Assembly (NCBI GenBank): GCA_021107435.1
Contig: JAIOSV010000122.1
Coordinates: 1 to 47,961 of the forward strand
Direction: 5' to 3'
Source: Candidatus Sabulitectum sp.
Lineage (GTDB): Bacteria; Fermentibacterota; Fermentibacteria; Fermentibacterales; JCC-6
Length of the DNA: 47,961 nucleotides
Numbering within the stretch: the first letter of the stretch is position 1; the number at the start of each line of letters is the position of its first letter. The notes below the pieces were generated by a model. It saw nothing but the letters and a program-made list of their open reading frames with translations, made no database searches and was not told the DNA's origin. Positions 33,849 through 43,374 of the stretch are shown here, one piece after another. The position numbers and the translations under genes are program-made.

Positions 33849-33876
33849 GGCGGAGTCTAAGGCTCCGCCTTTTTTT
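33849..33876 (+). terminator. Rho-independent terminator after the C25-like gene
   Basis: GGCGGAG - loop TCTAAGG - CTCCGCC followed by seven T (33870-33876). A strong, textbook shape 21 nt after the TAA. Confidence 0.85.
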
Positions 33877-33900
33877 ACGAACCAATTCATGGGTTTTCGA

Positions 33901-34500
33901 CTAAGGTCTGGGATCCTTCCAGAGATCGAGGTGTTTCAGGATGTGCCTGATGTCAAACGGCTGTTCTATGAAGGAGATGACCTTCATCTGTCCTCCGCAC
34001 TTCGGGTATTTCAGGGCATCAGCGTTCCAGACTTTCTTTAGAAGAATTGGCCATAGCTGTCTTCTGCGTCTGAAGAATGAGGAATGGTCTTTTATGTAGT
34101 AGGCGCATTTCTCTTCAGTTAGAGCTTCCTGTAAGATCCCCTGATGGCGTTCATGGCCACGCCAAACCTGGCTGTACGCCCTAATGACCTGCTTCACGCC
34201 CTTCTTCGGAATGTGGGATGCTATTTTCGCTATCCACTCCAGAGGGCCAGCAACATCGAAGTTCCGTGCAGGAGGAGTGGGGTGAAAATGTTCACCTTTG
34301 TAGACCCCTGTCTGTGAATCCTTGTTGAAGCTCATCCTCTCAAGAGAGAAAAGTACTCTTGAGATGTATTCGTTAAGGGTCTTACGACCGTTTGTGTCAT
34401 CGGCATTTATCGGAGTACCATTAGAGTCCGTGATAGTGGTGTAAGAAAAATTCGAGAAATTTAGTGATGAATGCGCGGTAAAACAATTGATGAATGACAT
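33901..34500 (-). pseudogene. IS91-like (Y2) transposase, C-terminal fragment
   Basis: The reading contains S-L-E-R-M-S-F then G-P-L-E-W-I-A-K-I-A-S-H-I-P-K-K-G, matching the F/P-L-E-F-I-A-x-L-x-x-H-I-P part of IS91-type transposases. The end is the zinc motif Y-P-K-C-G-G-Q-M-K-V-I-S-F-I-E and H-I-L-K-H-L-D-L-W. The N-terminal zinc ribbon and the catalytic Tyr pair region are absent (199 aa of ~400). No intact ends found. It is placed just after the C25-like gene's terminator. Confidence 0.7.
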
Positions 34501-34634
34501 GATACCAGGAAAAGTTGAACTACCATGTTGGTAGTATTGTGAATCTCTGGAATACCCGATTTAGCGCTGTCGGGACACAATTCTGAAAAAATGCCCCGAC
34601 AATACTTATGTCTGATAAGAAATACAGATATGAT

Positions 34635-34808
34635 TTAAGATTCGGACCTGTCAGTCTGTTTATCGTGAAGCTTCATGAATACCCATCCCAGTCCCGCTGC
34701 CACCAGAGGAGACCATATCACTCCTGTCATATCACAAATACCTGTATTTGCAAGAACTATATCGGCTACCGCGAAAGCATAGCAGAGATATGCAAGAATT
34801 CTGAACAT
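34635..34808 (-). CDS. Small two-helix membrane protein (57 aa)
   Basis: Starts MFRILAYLCYAFAVADIVLA with GGAGGAATTAA directly upstream, one of the best ribosome sites in the window. Two hydrophobic helices (~2-20, ~28-43) with a T-G-V-I-W-S-P-L motif at the start of the second, and a charged tail H-D-K-Q-T-D-R-S-E-S. Too short for common ORF cut-offs, but start signal and composition argue it is real. Function unknown. Confidence 0.6.
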   Translation of the reverse strand: MFRILAYLCYAFAVADIVLANTGICDMTGVIWSPLVAAGLGWVFMKLHDKQTDRSES

Positions 34809-35004
34809 TTAATTCCTCCATGATTTTTAGTGATCTATCAACTATTTGAAAAACATGAAAAACAACGGACTCCTTGTTATTAGCCGTTACCGGAAAATAT
34901 AGTTTCTACTTCCCATCTGAACAAGCTTAAGCATTTAAGTTGAATCTCATAAGTGGATTATGGATATCTCTTTGGCACTTAATATGTTAGCCAATTATCA
35001 AATT

Positions 35005-36780
35005 TCATGTAACTGGTGGCTGGAAATTCACGCTGTTCTTACAGCTGTGCTTACCCTGATAAAGAGCAGTATCTGCCAGTTGAACAGCATCATCAACGGG
35101 AATTCCGCCTCCCGTCGAAACTCCAAATGTCATTGTCAAATTGATGGAAATATTGTTCCATATGAAAGGAGTATTTGCGATAAGAGCTCTTGTCTTTTCT
35201 GCGACTTTTACTGCGCTGTGAAGCGATGTTTCGGGAAGCAGGAGAAGAAATTCCTCCCCTCCCCATCTTGAGGCAATATCCTGATTCCTGAGAGCGTTTT
35301 CCAAACACTTCGCAACCTGCAGTAATATTTCATCCCCGCAGGCATGGCCAAAGCGGTCGTTCACCTGTTTAAAGTCATCAATATCCGTCATTATAAGCCC
35401 GAAGCCTCTGCCGGTTCTTGATGAACGGGCCTGCTCATCCGCGAGACTCTTCATCATTGCCCTTCTGTTGGCAAGTCCGGTAAGTGTATCGGCCTGTGAC
35501 AGCTTCTCAACCCGGGAGTAAGCATCTGCCAGTTCTTTGTTAACTCTGGTTCGGAAACGCACATTGCGGTAGACCAGGGCAAGAGAGATTCCGGCAAATG
35601 CAAGCCCCACCAAAGCTCCGGCTATCATCCTTCGCTGAATTGTTCTTTCTCTCCTCAGTAGTTCTATTTTCCGTTCCTTTGCTTCAGTTTCGTACCGAAT
35701 TCTGAGGAGATCAAGTTCGCGGATTCGCTTTTCGGAAAGAAGTTCCTCCCTGAGCCGCTGAAAGGTCAAATTGGTTTCAAAGGCTTTTTCGTATTCTTCC
35801 CTGCTGCTGTAGATAAGAGCTCTTTCCTTAAGTATACTTACATTGCTTTTGCGGTCATCCAGTTGACAGGCAAGCTCTTCTGCCCTTTCAGAGTGCTCAA
35901 GAGCTTTATCCAGACTTCCCTGAAGCCTTCTCAATTCAACAAGTTTTACCATTACCGAGAGGATTCCTCTCTTTCTTCCCAGCTTCTCTTCAATCTCCAT
36001 AGATCGCCTGAAATGGTCTTCAGCCACATCCAGCTCATCCCTGGTCATATACACCGAACCCAGGCTGTTCAGAGCCAGCGAAACAAGATAACTGTCGTCG
36101 CTTGCTTCAGCCTCTTTAAGAGCATGTTTGTAAACATTCAGTGCATCCTCCATCCGACCCTGAGAATGGAATACATTTCCCGTGTTGTACAGAATGCCGG
36201 GTATACCCACAGTGAAGCCTTCACGGATGTATATCGAATGGCAACGGCGGTAGTAATCCAGCGAGGCTTCCAGATCACCGGATTCTCTAAATACATTACC
36301 AATTGTTGCCATAAGATGCCCGAGGTTGAGCTTTGCGTAAGATGATTCATTCTGTTCCGCAGTTTTTTCAAAGATCCTCAATGCATTCAGGTAGTGCTTA
36401 AGGGAGAGGTTGAGATTATTTATAAAAAACTGAACGTCCCCCAGCCTGCGAAAACAGCGACCCTGCTGAATTGAATCACCCGAAACTGTAAAAAGCTCAA
36501 GAGCAGACGCGTAATTCTCCAGGGCCGCGCGGTAATCTTCTCCGATTCTTGCCGCTTCGCCAAGACCAAACAGGGCAGCTGCCTTTCCGGGGCAATACCC
36601 AAGACCTACAGCAAACTCAAGAGCCTCAGAACTGATTTCTTCACCCAGATCCCTGTCACTTTTCACAACAAGGGCCGCGAGTTTGTTAAGAAGGTCTACC
36701 CTGGGTTTCCCCACAGCCTTCTTCAGGAGTTTTCTCACCTCCGGGAGGGACAGCTGTTCTACTTTCTGAAAGGTTCTCAT
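35005..36780 (-). CDS. TPR-GGDEF diguanylate cyclase, 591 aa
   Basis: N-terminal ~10 TPR-like repeats (residues ~15-370; for example Y-R-A-A-L-E-N-Y-A-S-A-L-E-L-F), a short coiled coil, one membrane helix (M-I-A-G-A-L-V-G-L-A-F-A-G-I-S-L-A-L-V-Y, ~390-410), then a GGDEF domain. The active site is G-G-E-E-F at 507-511, and R-N-Q-D at 498-501 lies exactly five residues upstream, the product-inhibition I-site. It should make c-di-GMP from GTP with TPR-mediated control. The pairing with the HD-GYP gene at 27688 gives a complete c-di-GMP circuit in the window. Confidence 0.9.
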   Translation of the reverse strand: MRTFQKVEQLSLPEVRKLLKKAVGKPRVDLLNKLAALVVKSDRDLGEEISSEALEFAVGLGYCPGKAAALFGLGEAARIGEDYRAALENYASALELFTVSGDSIQQGRCFRRLGDVQFFINNLNLSLKHYLNALRIFEKTAEQNESSYAKLNLGHLMATIGNVFRESGDLEASLDYYRRCHSIYIREGFTVGIPGILYNTGNVFHSQGRMEDALNVYKHALKEAEASDDSYLVSLALNSLGSVYMTRDELDVAEDHFRRSMEIEEKLGRKRGILSVMVKLVELRRLQGSLDKALEHSERAEELACQLDDRKSNVSILKERALIYSSREEYEKAFETNLTFQRLREELLSEKRIRELDLLRIRYETEAKERKIELLRRERTIQRRMIAGALVGLAFAGISLALVYRNVRFRTRVNKELADAYSRVEKLSQADTLTGLANRRAMMKSLADEQARSSRTGRGFGLIMTDIDDFKQVNDRFGHACGDEILLQVAKCLENALRNQDIASRWGGEEFLLLLPETSLHSAVKVAEKTRALIANTPFIWNNISINLTMTFGVSTGGGIPVDDAVQLADTALYQGKHSCKNSVNFQPPVT

Positions 36781-36897
36781 CTTCTACTCCCTCAACTCTC
36801 AACCGTTCGCCAATGAACATCAATATTCACTCAGTTATGCTCCGTCAATGACGGACCGGCTGACTGCCCCTTGAATCCCGGCATCAAGTCAATGGAA

Positions 36898-36980
36898 AGT
36901 GCCTTGATTCGTTGTCAGCAGACCGGGCATTATTCACTCTCCCGGGAAAAACAATGCTGACCGCGTCTCCGGTGACCGGA
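36898..36980 (-). pseudogene. Fragment duplicated from the cyclase gene
   Basis: About 80 bp similar to 41950-42035 inside the cyclase-AAA-TPR gene: shared blocks include GCAGACCGGGCAT, TCCCGGGAAAA and the CCGCGTC-CCGG pattern, with small indels. It is a decayed partial copy lying in the 250-bp gap between the GGDEF gene and the truncated kinase. The rest of 36781-37034 shows nothing. Confidence 0.6.
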
Positions 36981-37034
36981 AGAAGAAGTTCAAGTGGTGT
37001 ATCATAGTTGCAGTAATACATACTTATTGATAAA

Positions 37035-38405
37035 TTATTGTACGTGACTTATCGGGTGATAAGCGGCTATCGGTATGTAAATATTTTCCGGTTTTGACTT
37101 GATGATCGGCTGAATAGCTCCGACAACTTCAGAAATTAGTTTCGCTACGAGCACGGCCTCCGTTTTCGTTCTGGTGTCCGCCCGCATGGATTCCTGTAAT
37201 CGTTTTACCGTCTCACGAGCGTCAGCGGCAGCACTGCGAATGATCTGCACATAATCAAGCTGCTCCTTCAGCGGGATAACGGTCAACTGGTTCTCCAGTA
37301 TAAGATCAGAATAACCTAAAATAGGTGTGAGCATATTGTTAAAATCGTGGGCTATACCAAAGACCATCTGCCCAAGAGCACTGATCCGCTCCTGACGAAT
37401 ACGTATCTCCTCGCTGCGCTTAAGGTCGAGGTGCGCTTTCATTGTTTCTTCAACCTGTTTTGACAGTTCAAGATTAGCTTTCTGGAGATCCGTTGTTTTT
37501 CTTCTTACCTGATACCTCAGAATAATGCTCACAGCAAAAAACAGTATAAGAATTGTACTAATACTGAAAAGGGATATTCGGACCCATTCAGGCGTTGTAA
37601 ATTTCGAAGTTTCTCCAAGCCATTTGCGGAGAGTTTGGTGGTAAATTGAACCAGGATCCTCTGCCATAACTGTAAAGCACTTATCAATCGCAACAATCAG
37701 GTCAGCATTGCAACCTTTCTTTACTGCATAGCGGAGAGAAGCAGGAGAAAATATCACAGGGCTCTTTGAAACATTAAAACTATCCGCATTGGCATGTCCG
37801 AAAACACGATTGACAACACCTGCATCAACTTCTTCTGATTGAAGAAGAGAAAACACAGTTTCGTAATCATCAACCACCACAATTTCACAGTCTATACTGA
37901 ACCCATCGATTAATGCTTCAAGTCGGGTCAGGTGTATCCCACTGCGTATAGCAGAAATACGCATGCCGTTCAGGTCTGTCAGGATGTCGATTTCCAAGTT
38001 ATTTCGAGTGTATACCTGCGCCCAGTTACTCAGGATGTTGCTCTCGCAAAAATCGTAAATTTCATCCCTTGCCTCCGAGAAAGCAACATCCACCATAAGA
38101 TCAATATCACCGGACTCCAGCCGTTCAAGACATTCAGACCAGTTGCCATGCACATAGTAGAGAGTCCACTGTTCATCATTGGCAATGCTTTCAAGAATAT
38201 CCACAAAAATACCTGAAGGTGTTCCATCATCAGAAGTAAAAACCTTGGGGTAGTTCTCGTAGAAACCCACTCGTACCTCACGAGCATAAACCTGTGGTAT
38301 TGTCAAAGTAAAAAGAAGCAGATAAATGAAAGGAAGAGCAGCTGATTCCCGGTGAGAGCGAAAGGGCAGACTCATAGGTTCCATCCAATCATATTTGAAA
38401 AGCAA
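37035..38405 (-). CDS. SBP-type sensor histidine kinase, truncated before the ATPase domain
   Basis: Residues 1-41 are a cytoplasmic and signal/anchor segment. ~42-265 is a periplasmic amino-acid-binding-protein (SBP_bac_3) sensor: V-R-V-G-F-Y-E-N-Y-P, G-I-F-V-D-I-L, D-L-M-V-D-V-A-F. A membrane helix lies at ~277-297, then a coiled coil and HisKA with H353 in G-I-A-H-D-F-N-N-M-L. The protein ends at 456, right where HATPase_c N-, G1- and G2-boxes should begin. No HATPase remnant follows in any frame. It can no longer phosphorylate itself, but could be phosphorylated in trans. The ORF starts at TTG 38405; Met 8 and 11 are alternatives. Confidence 0.8.
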   Translation of the reverse strand: MLFKYDWMEPMSLPFRSHRESAALPFIYLLLFTLTIPQVYAREVRVGFYENYPKVFTSDDGTPSGIFVDILESIANDEQWTLYYVHGNWSECLERLESGDIDLMVDVAFSEARDEIYDFCESNILSNWAQVYTRNNLEIDILTDLNGMRISAIRSGIHLTRLEALIDGFSIDCEIVVVDDYETVFSLLQSEEVDAGVVNRVFGHANADSFNVSKSPVIFSPASLRYAVKKGCNADLIVAIDKCFTVMAEDPGSIYHQTLRKWLGETSKFTTPEWVRISLFSISTILILFFAVSIILRYQVRRKTTDLQKANLELSKQVEETMKAHLDLKRSEEIRIRQERISALGQMVFGIAHDFNNMLTPILGYSDLILENQLTVIPLKEQLDYVQIIRSAAADARETVKRLQESMRADTRTKTEAVLVAKLISEVVGAIQPIIKSKPENIYIPIAAYHPISHVQ

Positions 38406-38647
38406 TTCAGATGAGCAGACAGACTTGATTAATCATATTCCAACAAGTAACTTAAAGCAATGGATAGTCTATTCATGGCTCATAATCAGGTATGTGGAGC
38501 AAATCACCTGCGAGTGATTCATGCTGGAGTCCGTAAATAAACTCTCACAAACGCGATCTGTGCAATGCTGCTTACCAATGCTGCGCAGGGGAATGCTATG
38601 TTTCCAGCAATATTGTTTATCCGGTCAGTCTCCCGGTCTCTCTTCCC

Positions 38648-41600
38648 TCAGCTTTGTGAATTTGCAGCTCTCTTCAACTCATTCAGTTGTGCACGTAAAT
38701 CCCAGCGAGGCATTCTCCTCTGAATTTCCTCACCAAGATTCAGACATTCACTCAGAACCTTCTCGTCTCCAGTAGTCAGGTAGATCTCGCGAAGAAAGTC
38801 GTATCTTTCCGATGAGTCAGTAGCCTGCTCCAGTCCTTTTCTGAGTTCTCCAACAGCTTCTTCCAACCTGTTCTGAAGCCGCAGCAATCTACCCCGACAC
38901 CAGATAATAGAAGGAATGTAGTCCTCAGGAAACGACCATTCATCAACCCATTCAAGCTGCGCTACGACCTCTTCGAGCCGCCCTGCATCCATGAGGATCA
39001 AGGATCTCTCAATGGCGTAATCAATACGGTGAACGGCCAGTCCATCTCCACTGCAGATACTCAAAGCTTCATCGATAAACTCCAGTGCCCGATCCCGTCT
39101 GCCTGTCCTCTGCAGGGCAGCACCCATGTTGGCAAGAGACACGGAGAGCGCCTCACTTCCACCGTACCTTCGAGCAAGCTCCACGGCCTTCTCAAGAAGC
39201 TTGAAGGCCTCCACAGAAGGAGCCTCTCTTTCCAGCAACGCACCAAGATTACCCAGAGCCTGCAGCTCCAGAAGACGGCTTCCAGTTCTCTGTGCAAGTT
39301 CCAGGTGCCTGCGCGCCATGCTCTTTGCATCGCTGAGTCTGTCGGGCAGATACTTGTAAACCAGTGCCAGGTTACCTACAGAGAGGGTCTCCATTATAAG
39401 ATTCCCAGTCTCTACAGCATAAGCTAAGACCTGTTTGAGTGACTTTTCCGCTTCCTCCAGCCGACCCAGGCGAAGCCTGCATCCAGAAGCGTTGCCCAGA
39501 GCCTTTGCTGCCACCAGTCGTTCCTCAGGTGTTCCGTCGCACAACTCTCTGTGAACGGCAAGAAGGTGTTCCATAGCTTCTTCCGTCCTTGCCTGAAGCA
39601 TCAGTATGCGTCCCTGAATGTGAAGTATCTGCGGTCTCAGCTCAGAGTTCATGTCTTCAAGACCCTCAAGCAGTTCAAGCGCATCCTGCGGTCTGCCAAG
39701 GTTGGTTGCGAGATTAACCTGCATCATCAGAATCCGTGCCCGGTCCTTTGAGGTGAGGTTCTCTTCTCCGGCAGCCTCCTCAATAGCTTTCTCCGCATCC
39801 TTCCAGTCTCCACTGGAAGAGTATAGATCGTAAATCATTCTGTGAGCATCAAGCCTTCTGGAAACATCTCCGGACAATGAAAGCACCTTCTTCATCTGAT
39901 CAAGACAGGTACTGATCATTCTTCTTGAAAATGAATGCCTGCCAGCATCAATGTACCAGCGCGAAGCATCCTCAGCACGATCAGCCCGCTCCAGATGGAA
40001 GGCAATACTGTGAACTTTTTCCGGCAGGAGAGCCCACAGACCCTCCATTTCTTCAGCTGCTCTTGTATGAAGTCTCCGGCGCTCCGAATGAAGTTGAAGA
40101 TTGTAGGCTGCCTCTTGAAGCAGAATGTGAATAAAACTGAACAGCCCATCAGCAGTGCGCTCCCATACCCTCTCAGCAGCACCCTCGGGAAGAATACCTT
40201 TCAGATCCTTGTCCGGCATGATACGCTGGAGTACTCCTGGATCAAAAGTCCTGCCCAGTACGCTGGCCGCAAGGGTTACTTCCTTGAGATCCGGTTCAAG
40301 CCTGTCAAGCCTCGCAACAAGCAGTGCATGAATGTTTCCCGGAAAACTTTCTTCATCGGGAGGATCTACTGCTGAAGTAAGCATCAGTGCATACTGCTCC
40401 ATGAAGAAGGGAATTCCCTCTGTACGCCGGTAAAACCACTCAACGAGTTTCCTGGAAGGCTCCCTGCTCAGGCTCCACTCCAGAAAGCTCCTGCAGCCTG
40501 CCCTGGAAAGTGAAGGCAGCTTCATTTCAAGAGGAGTCAAACCGAGATCCCGCACAATTTCGTTAAGTCCCGGTCTTGTCAGAAGAAGAATGGGCGGTCT
40601 TTTCTGCCCCAGTTCCTCCAGTACTGCAACCAGGAGCGTAACGGAATCCGGATCCATCCACTGAAGATCATCAAAAACCATAATTGTTTTCTGCAGCAGA
40701 CAATGACCCTTTATCAGAGCAGCGGTGACTGAGACAGTGTTCTGGAACCTGCCCGCAGGATCCAGACCCTGGTAAAGCGATCTCTCCCAGTAAAGACCCG
40801 CCATGGCTGCAAGTACAGATTCAGCCCTGAGTAACTCGTCTGATACTTCTTCTGCAACCGGATCATCAAGTTCATCCAGCAGATCAATGAAACCGTATAG
40901 TTTCTCCCGGAAAGCTGTAAGCCCCCCATCACTGGCACAGAGACCAATCCACTCCGCCAGCCATCTGGAAAAGATATCTGAGCTTCCTTCCGACAAACCC
41001 TTGCACCGGATGAAGATTACAAAAACATCACCCATCCGGTGACTAAGCTCTGCAGCCAATCGGGTTTTTCCCATGCCTGTAACTCCTGTAAGCAGTATCT
41101 GAATATCATTTTCTTTCAGCTCAGTCTCAAGCTGATCCAGCAGTTCATCCCTCTCTATCAGCGGAGGAACGGTGTCAGTTGCAGCAAGTCTCTTCTTCCA
41201 CGGAGAAAGAACCTTTACCTGCACCGGGCGGGATATTCCCTTCAATGTAATTTCCCTCTTACTCCTGATTCCAAGACTGGAAGTACGATTGAAGACAGAT
41301 CCGCTGTATACAGAGTTCCAACCGGCAGAGCTGTGCAGACGGGCTGCCAGGTTAACGGAAGGTCCGAGAACAGTATAAGACTCCAGAAGGGGTGTACTCA
41401 GTAAACCACTGAAAACAAGGCCACTTGCTGTTCCCGCTCTCACTCTGCCATTTGCCCTGGCAAACATCTGCTGCAGAAAAGCATCTGCACGATGTGGATC
41501 ATCCTCCATGGAAACAGGAGCTCCGAAAACCACCAGGATCTGGTAGTTATCCCTGCCTGCTTCCAGCCCGGAAACAAAACCTCCAAGCTCTCCGGCAACC

Positions 41601-42253
41601 TCAAGAACAAGCTCTTGAAAGCTTCTTGGACAATTGTTTCCACCGCGATTTTCCAGGGAAAGAAAAATATTTATTACCTGTCTGAATTCATTCACCATGC
41701 TGTGGTAAAAGATATCCGGTGGAATGAAACAGTCTGAGGGAAGAGTCTCAAATGATATTAAAACTGATTCGTCATCCCCACCGGACAATGCCTTTTGAAC
41801 TGTCAGGCAGCCGGAATCAGCAGTAGCCGCACGACTTACAGCAGAACCCCGGAAACTGTAAAAAGTCCATCCATCCATGGGAATAGCATCCCATACAACA
41901 GAACCTTCACCGACAGAATTTCTAAGAGGTAAAATATTTCCGGAGTTCAGTGCCTTAATTCGTTCACAGGCAGACCGGGCATTTTTCACTCCTCCCGGGA
42001 AAACAATAGTGGCCGCGTCACCGGCGAACGAAACTGGAAAGCCGCCAAACTCGGCACCGGCTTCAACAACAGCAGAAAGAGTATTGCTGACCTCGCTGGA
42101 GATAAGCTCCGCGCCTTCTGCGCCCAGATCAGCCATTCTGTCGAACCTGGAAGTAAAACCGATAATATCCGCAAGCAGTACAGCACCACTGAAACTTCCG
42201 GAAAGCTCACCTCCACGGATCATTTCTCTGATAAACAATGGAGCGTGGTCCAA
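38648..42253 (-). CDS. Class III cyclase-AAA-TPR protein (soluble adenylyl cyclase-like layout)
   Basis: 1201 aa, TTG start with AAAGGA upstream. Two cyclase-fold domains: the first (~20-190) has L-L-A-D-I-I-G-F-T and S-F-A-G-D-A-A-T-I-V-F (metal Asp pair kept). The second (~210-345) has V-V-F-G-A-P, L-G-P-S-V-N-L-A-A-R-L and the N/R pair. Then an AAA/STAND ATPase (~370-720): Walker A G-V-T-G-M-G-K-T, Walker B I-M-V-F-D-D-L-Q-W. About ten TPRs fill ~740-1190. Cyclase-cyclase-ATPase-TPR is the order in mammalian soluble adenylyl cyclase and cyanobacterial/myxobacterial relatives. Predicted product cAMP; cytoplasmic. Confidence 0.85.
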   Translation of the reverse strand: MDHAPLFIREMIRGGELSGSFSGAVLLADIIGFTSRFDRMADLGAEGAELISSEVSNTLSAVVEAGAEFGGFPVSFAGDAATIVFPGGVKNARSACERIKALNSGNILPLRNSVGEGSVVWDAIPMDGWTFYSFRGSAVSRAATADSGCLTVQKALSGGDDESVLISFETLPSDCFIPPDIFYHSMVNEFRQVINIFLSLENRGGNNCPRSFQELVLEVAGELGGFVSGLEAGRDNYQILVVFGAPVSMEDDPHRADAFLQQMFARANGRVRAGTASGLVFSGLLSTPLLESYTVLGPSVNLAARLHSSAGWNSVYSGSVFNRTSSLGIRSKREITLKGISRPVQVKVLSPWKKRLAATDTVPPLIERDELLDQLETELKENDIQILLTGVTGMGKTRLAAELSHRMGDVFVIFIRCKGLSEGSSDIFSRWLAEWIGLCASDGGLTAFREKLYGFIDLLDELDDPVAEEVSDELLRAESVLAAMAGLYWERSLYQGLDPAGRFQNTVSVTAALIKGHCLLQKTIMVFDDLQWMDPDSVTLLVAVLEELGQKRPPILLLTRPGLNEIVRDLGLTPLEMKLPSLSRAGCRSFLEWSLSREPSRKLVEWFYRRTEGIPFFMEQYALMLTSAVDPPDEESFPGNIHALLVARLDRLEPDLKEVTLAASVLGRTFDPGVLQRIMPDKDLKGILPEGAAERVWERTADGLFSFIHILLQEAAYNLQLHSERRRLHTRAAEEMEGLWALLPEKVHSIAFHLERADRAEDASRWYIDAGRHSFSRRMISTCLDQMKKVLSLSGDVSRRLDAHRMIYDLYSSSGDWKDAEKAIEEAAGEENLTSKDRARILMMQVNLATNLGRPQDALELLEGLEDMNSELRPQILHIQGRILMLQARTEEAMEHLLAVHRELCDGTPEERLVAAKALGNASGCRLRLGRLEEAEKSLKQVLAYAVETGNLIMETLSVGNLALVYKYLPDRLSDAKSMARRHLELAQRTGSRLLELQALGNLGALLEREAPSVEAFKLLEKAVELARRYGGSEALSVSLANMGAALQRTGRRDRALEFIDEALSICSGDGLAVHRIDYAIERSLILMDAGRLEEVVAQLEWVDEWSFPEDYIPSIIWCRGRLLRLQNRLEEAVGELRKGLEQATDSSERYDFLREIYLTTGDEKVLSECLNLGEEIQRRMPRWDLRAQLNELKRAANSQS

Positions 42254-42550
42254 AACATCCTTTCGAAAAAAAGCAATATCAGATCACTGACTATCTGAAG
42301 AGACAATAGAGAGGACAACTCTGCTCTGTCAAGTAACTGAAGAACTTGTGAAGTCTCCACTGTAAGCGTGATCGAGAATGCGGCATCGGCAGGTATGCAG
42401 GTCCTGAAATCTCTTTGGCCGGCCATCATCTATCTCATTGACGAGACGGCGTTTCCTTCTGCATATCTTCCTAAGTATTAAAGCGTTATCAGGGATTGCG
42501 TGATGCCTGTCATGGTGGTAAAAGATATGATGATCAATCCAGCTATTGTT

Positions 42551-43286
42551 ATGAAGTCTGTCTCAACATCATTTTTCCTGTGCATATTTGTTTGCTTCTC
42601 TCAGGTCAGCGCGGACTCTTTCTGTGTTGCTCCATATGGTGATGACAATAATCCGGGGACACCGGCTGAATCCTGGCAAACTATTGGCAAAGCCAATACT
42701 GAATTGTACCCCGGTGATACTGTTTTGATACGCGCAGGTTCATACAATGAAAGAATCTGCCCCATAAGATCCGGTACTTCATGGGGTTACATTACATAAC
42801 AGCAATTCTATTTATTGAGCTGACTACACGGGGTATACTATTCCTCTCCGGGAAGACGCTTTCGAGCAGGCAGGTTTCTGCTGCGGACTCTGTCCTGTCT
42901 TTTCTTTATCTGAACTTGATGAACCAGGAAAGTTCTTTCACGATGAAGTTAATCAGCGTTTTTATGTCTGGCTTTCAAATGGAGATAATCCAAACAGTCA
43001 TAACACAGGTAGAATCCACTTGCTGGCAAATTGCCCGAATCCATTTATCACGACTACTGAAATTTATTTCTCCATCCCGGCAGATGGCTCAGTAGAGCTT
43101 TCGATTTTCAACCTGACCGGACGAAGGGTAATTACCCTCGTTGATGAAAACCCGGGAATTGGCCTTCAGAGCACAATCTGGAATGGAAGAGATTCCTGCG
43201 ATAGACCTGTTTCTTCAGGAATCTATTTCTATGTGCTGAGAAATGGCGGGCAAACAATTACAAACAGAATGACATTGATACACTAA
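42551..43286 (+). pseudogene. Secreted beta-helix protein, broken with internal deletion
   Basis: The N-terminal part has a signal peptide (M-K-S-V-S-T-S-F-F-L-C-I-F-V-C-F-S-Q-V-S-A) and the beta-helix opening V-A-P-Y-G-D-D-N-N-P-G-T-P. It stops at TAA ~42797 after S-G-T-S-W-G-Y-I-T. A +1 frame picks up from ~42830: F-F-H-D-E-V-N-Q-R-F-Y-V-W-L-S-N-G-D-N-P-N (a beta-helix strand motif). It runs without stops into the sorting-like end at 43020-43286 (N-C-P-N-P-F ... S-S-G-I-Y-F-Y-V-L). The gene is shorter than its relative at 8144, so the middle of the helix was lost as well as the frame. Confidence 0.7.
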
Positions 43287-43374
43287 TAACACTGGAAAAC
43301 GTCTCACCTGACCATTCAGTACAGGCTATCAAATGCCCGATTTCTTCAGTAACAATCACAGCGGCATGAGAGTG

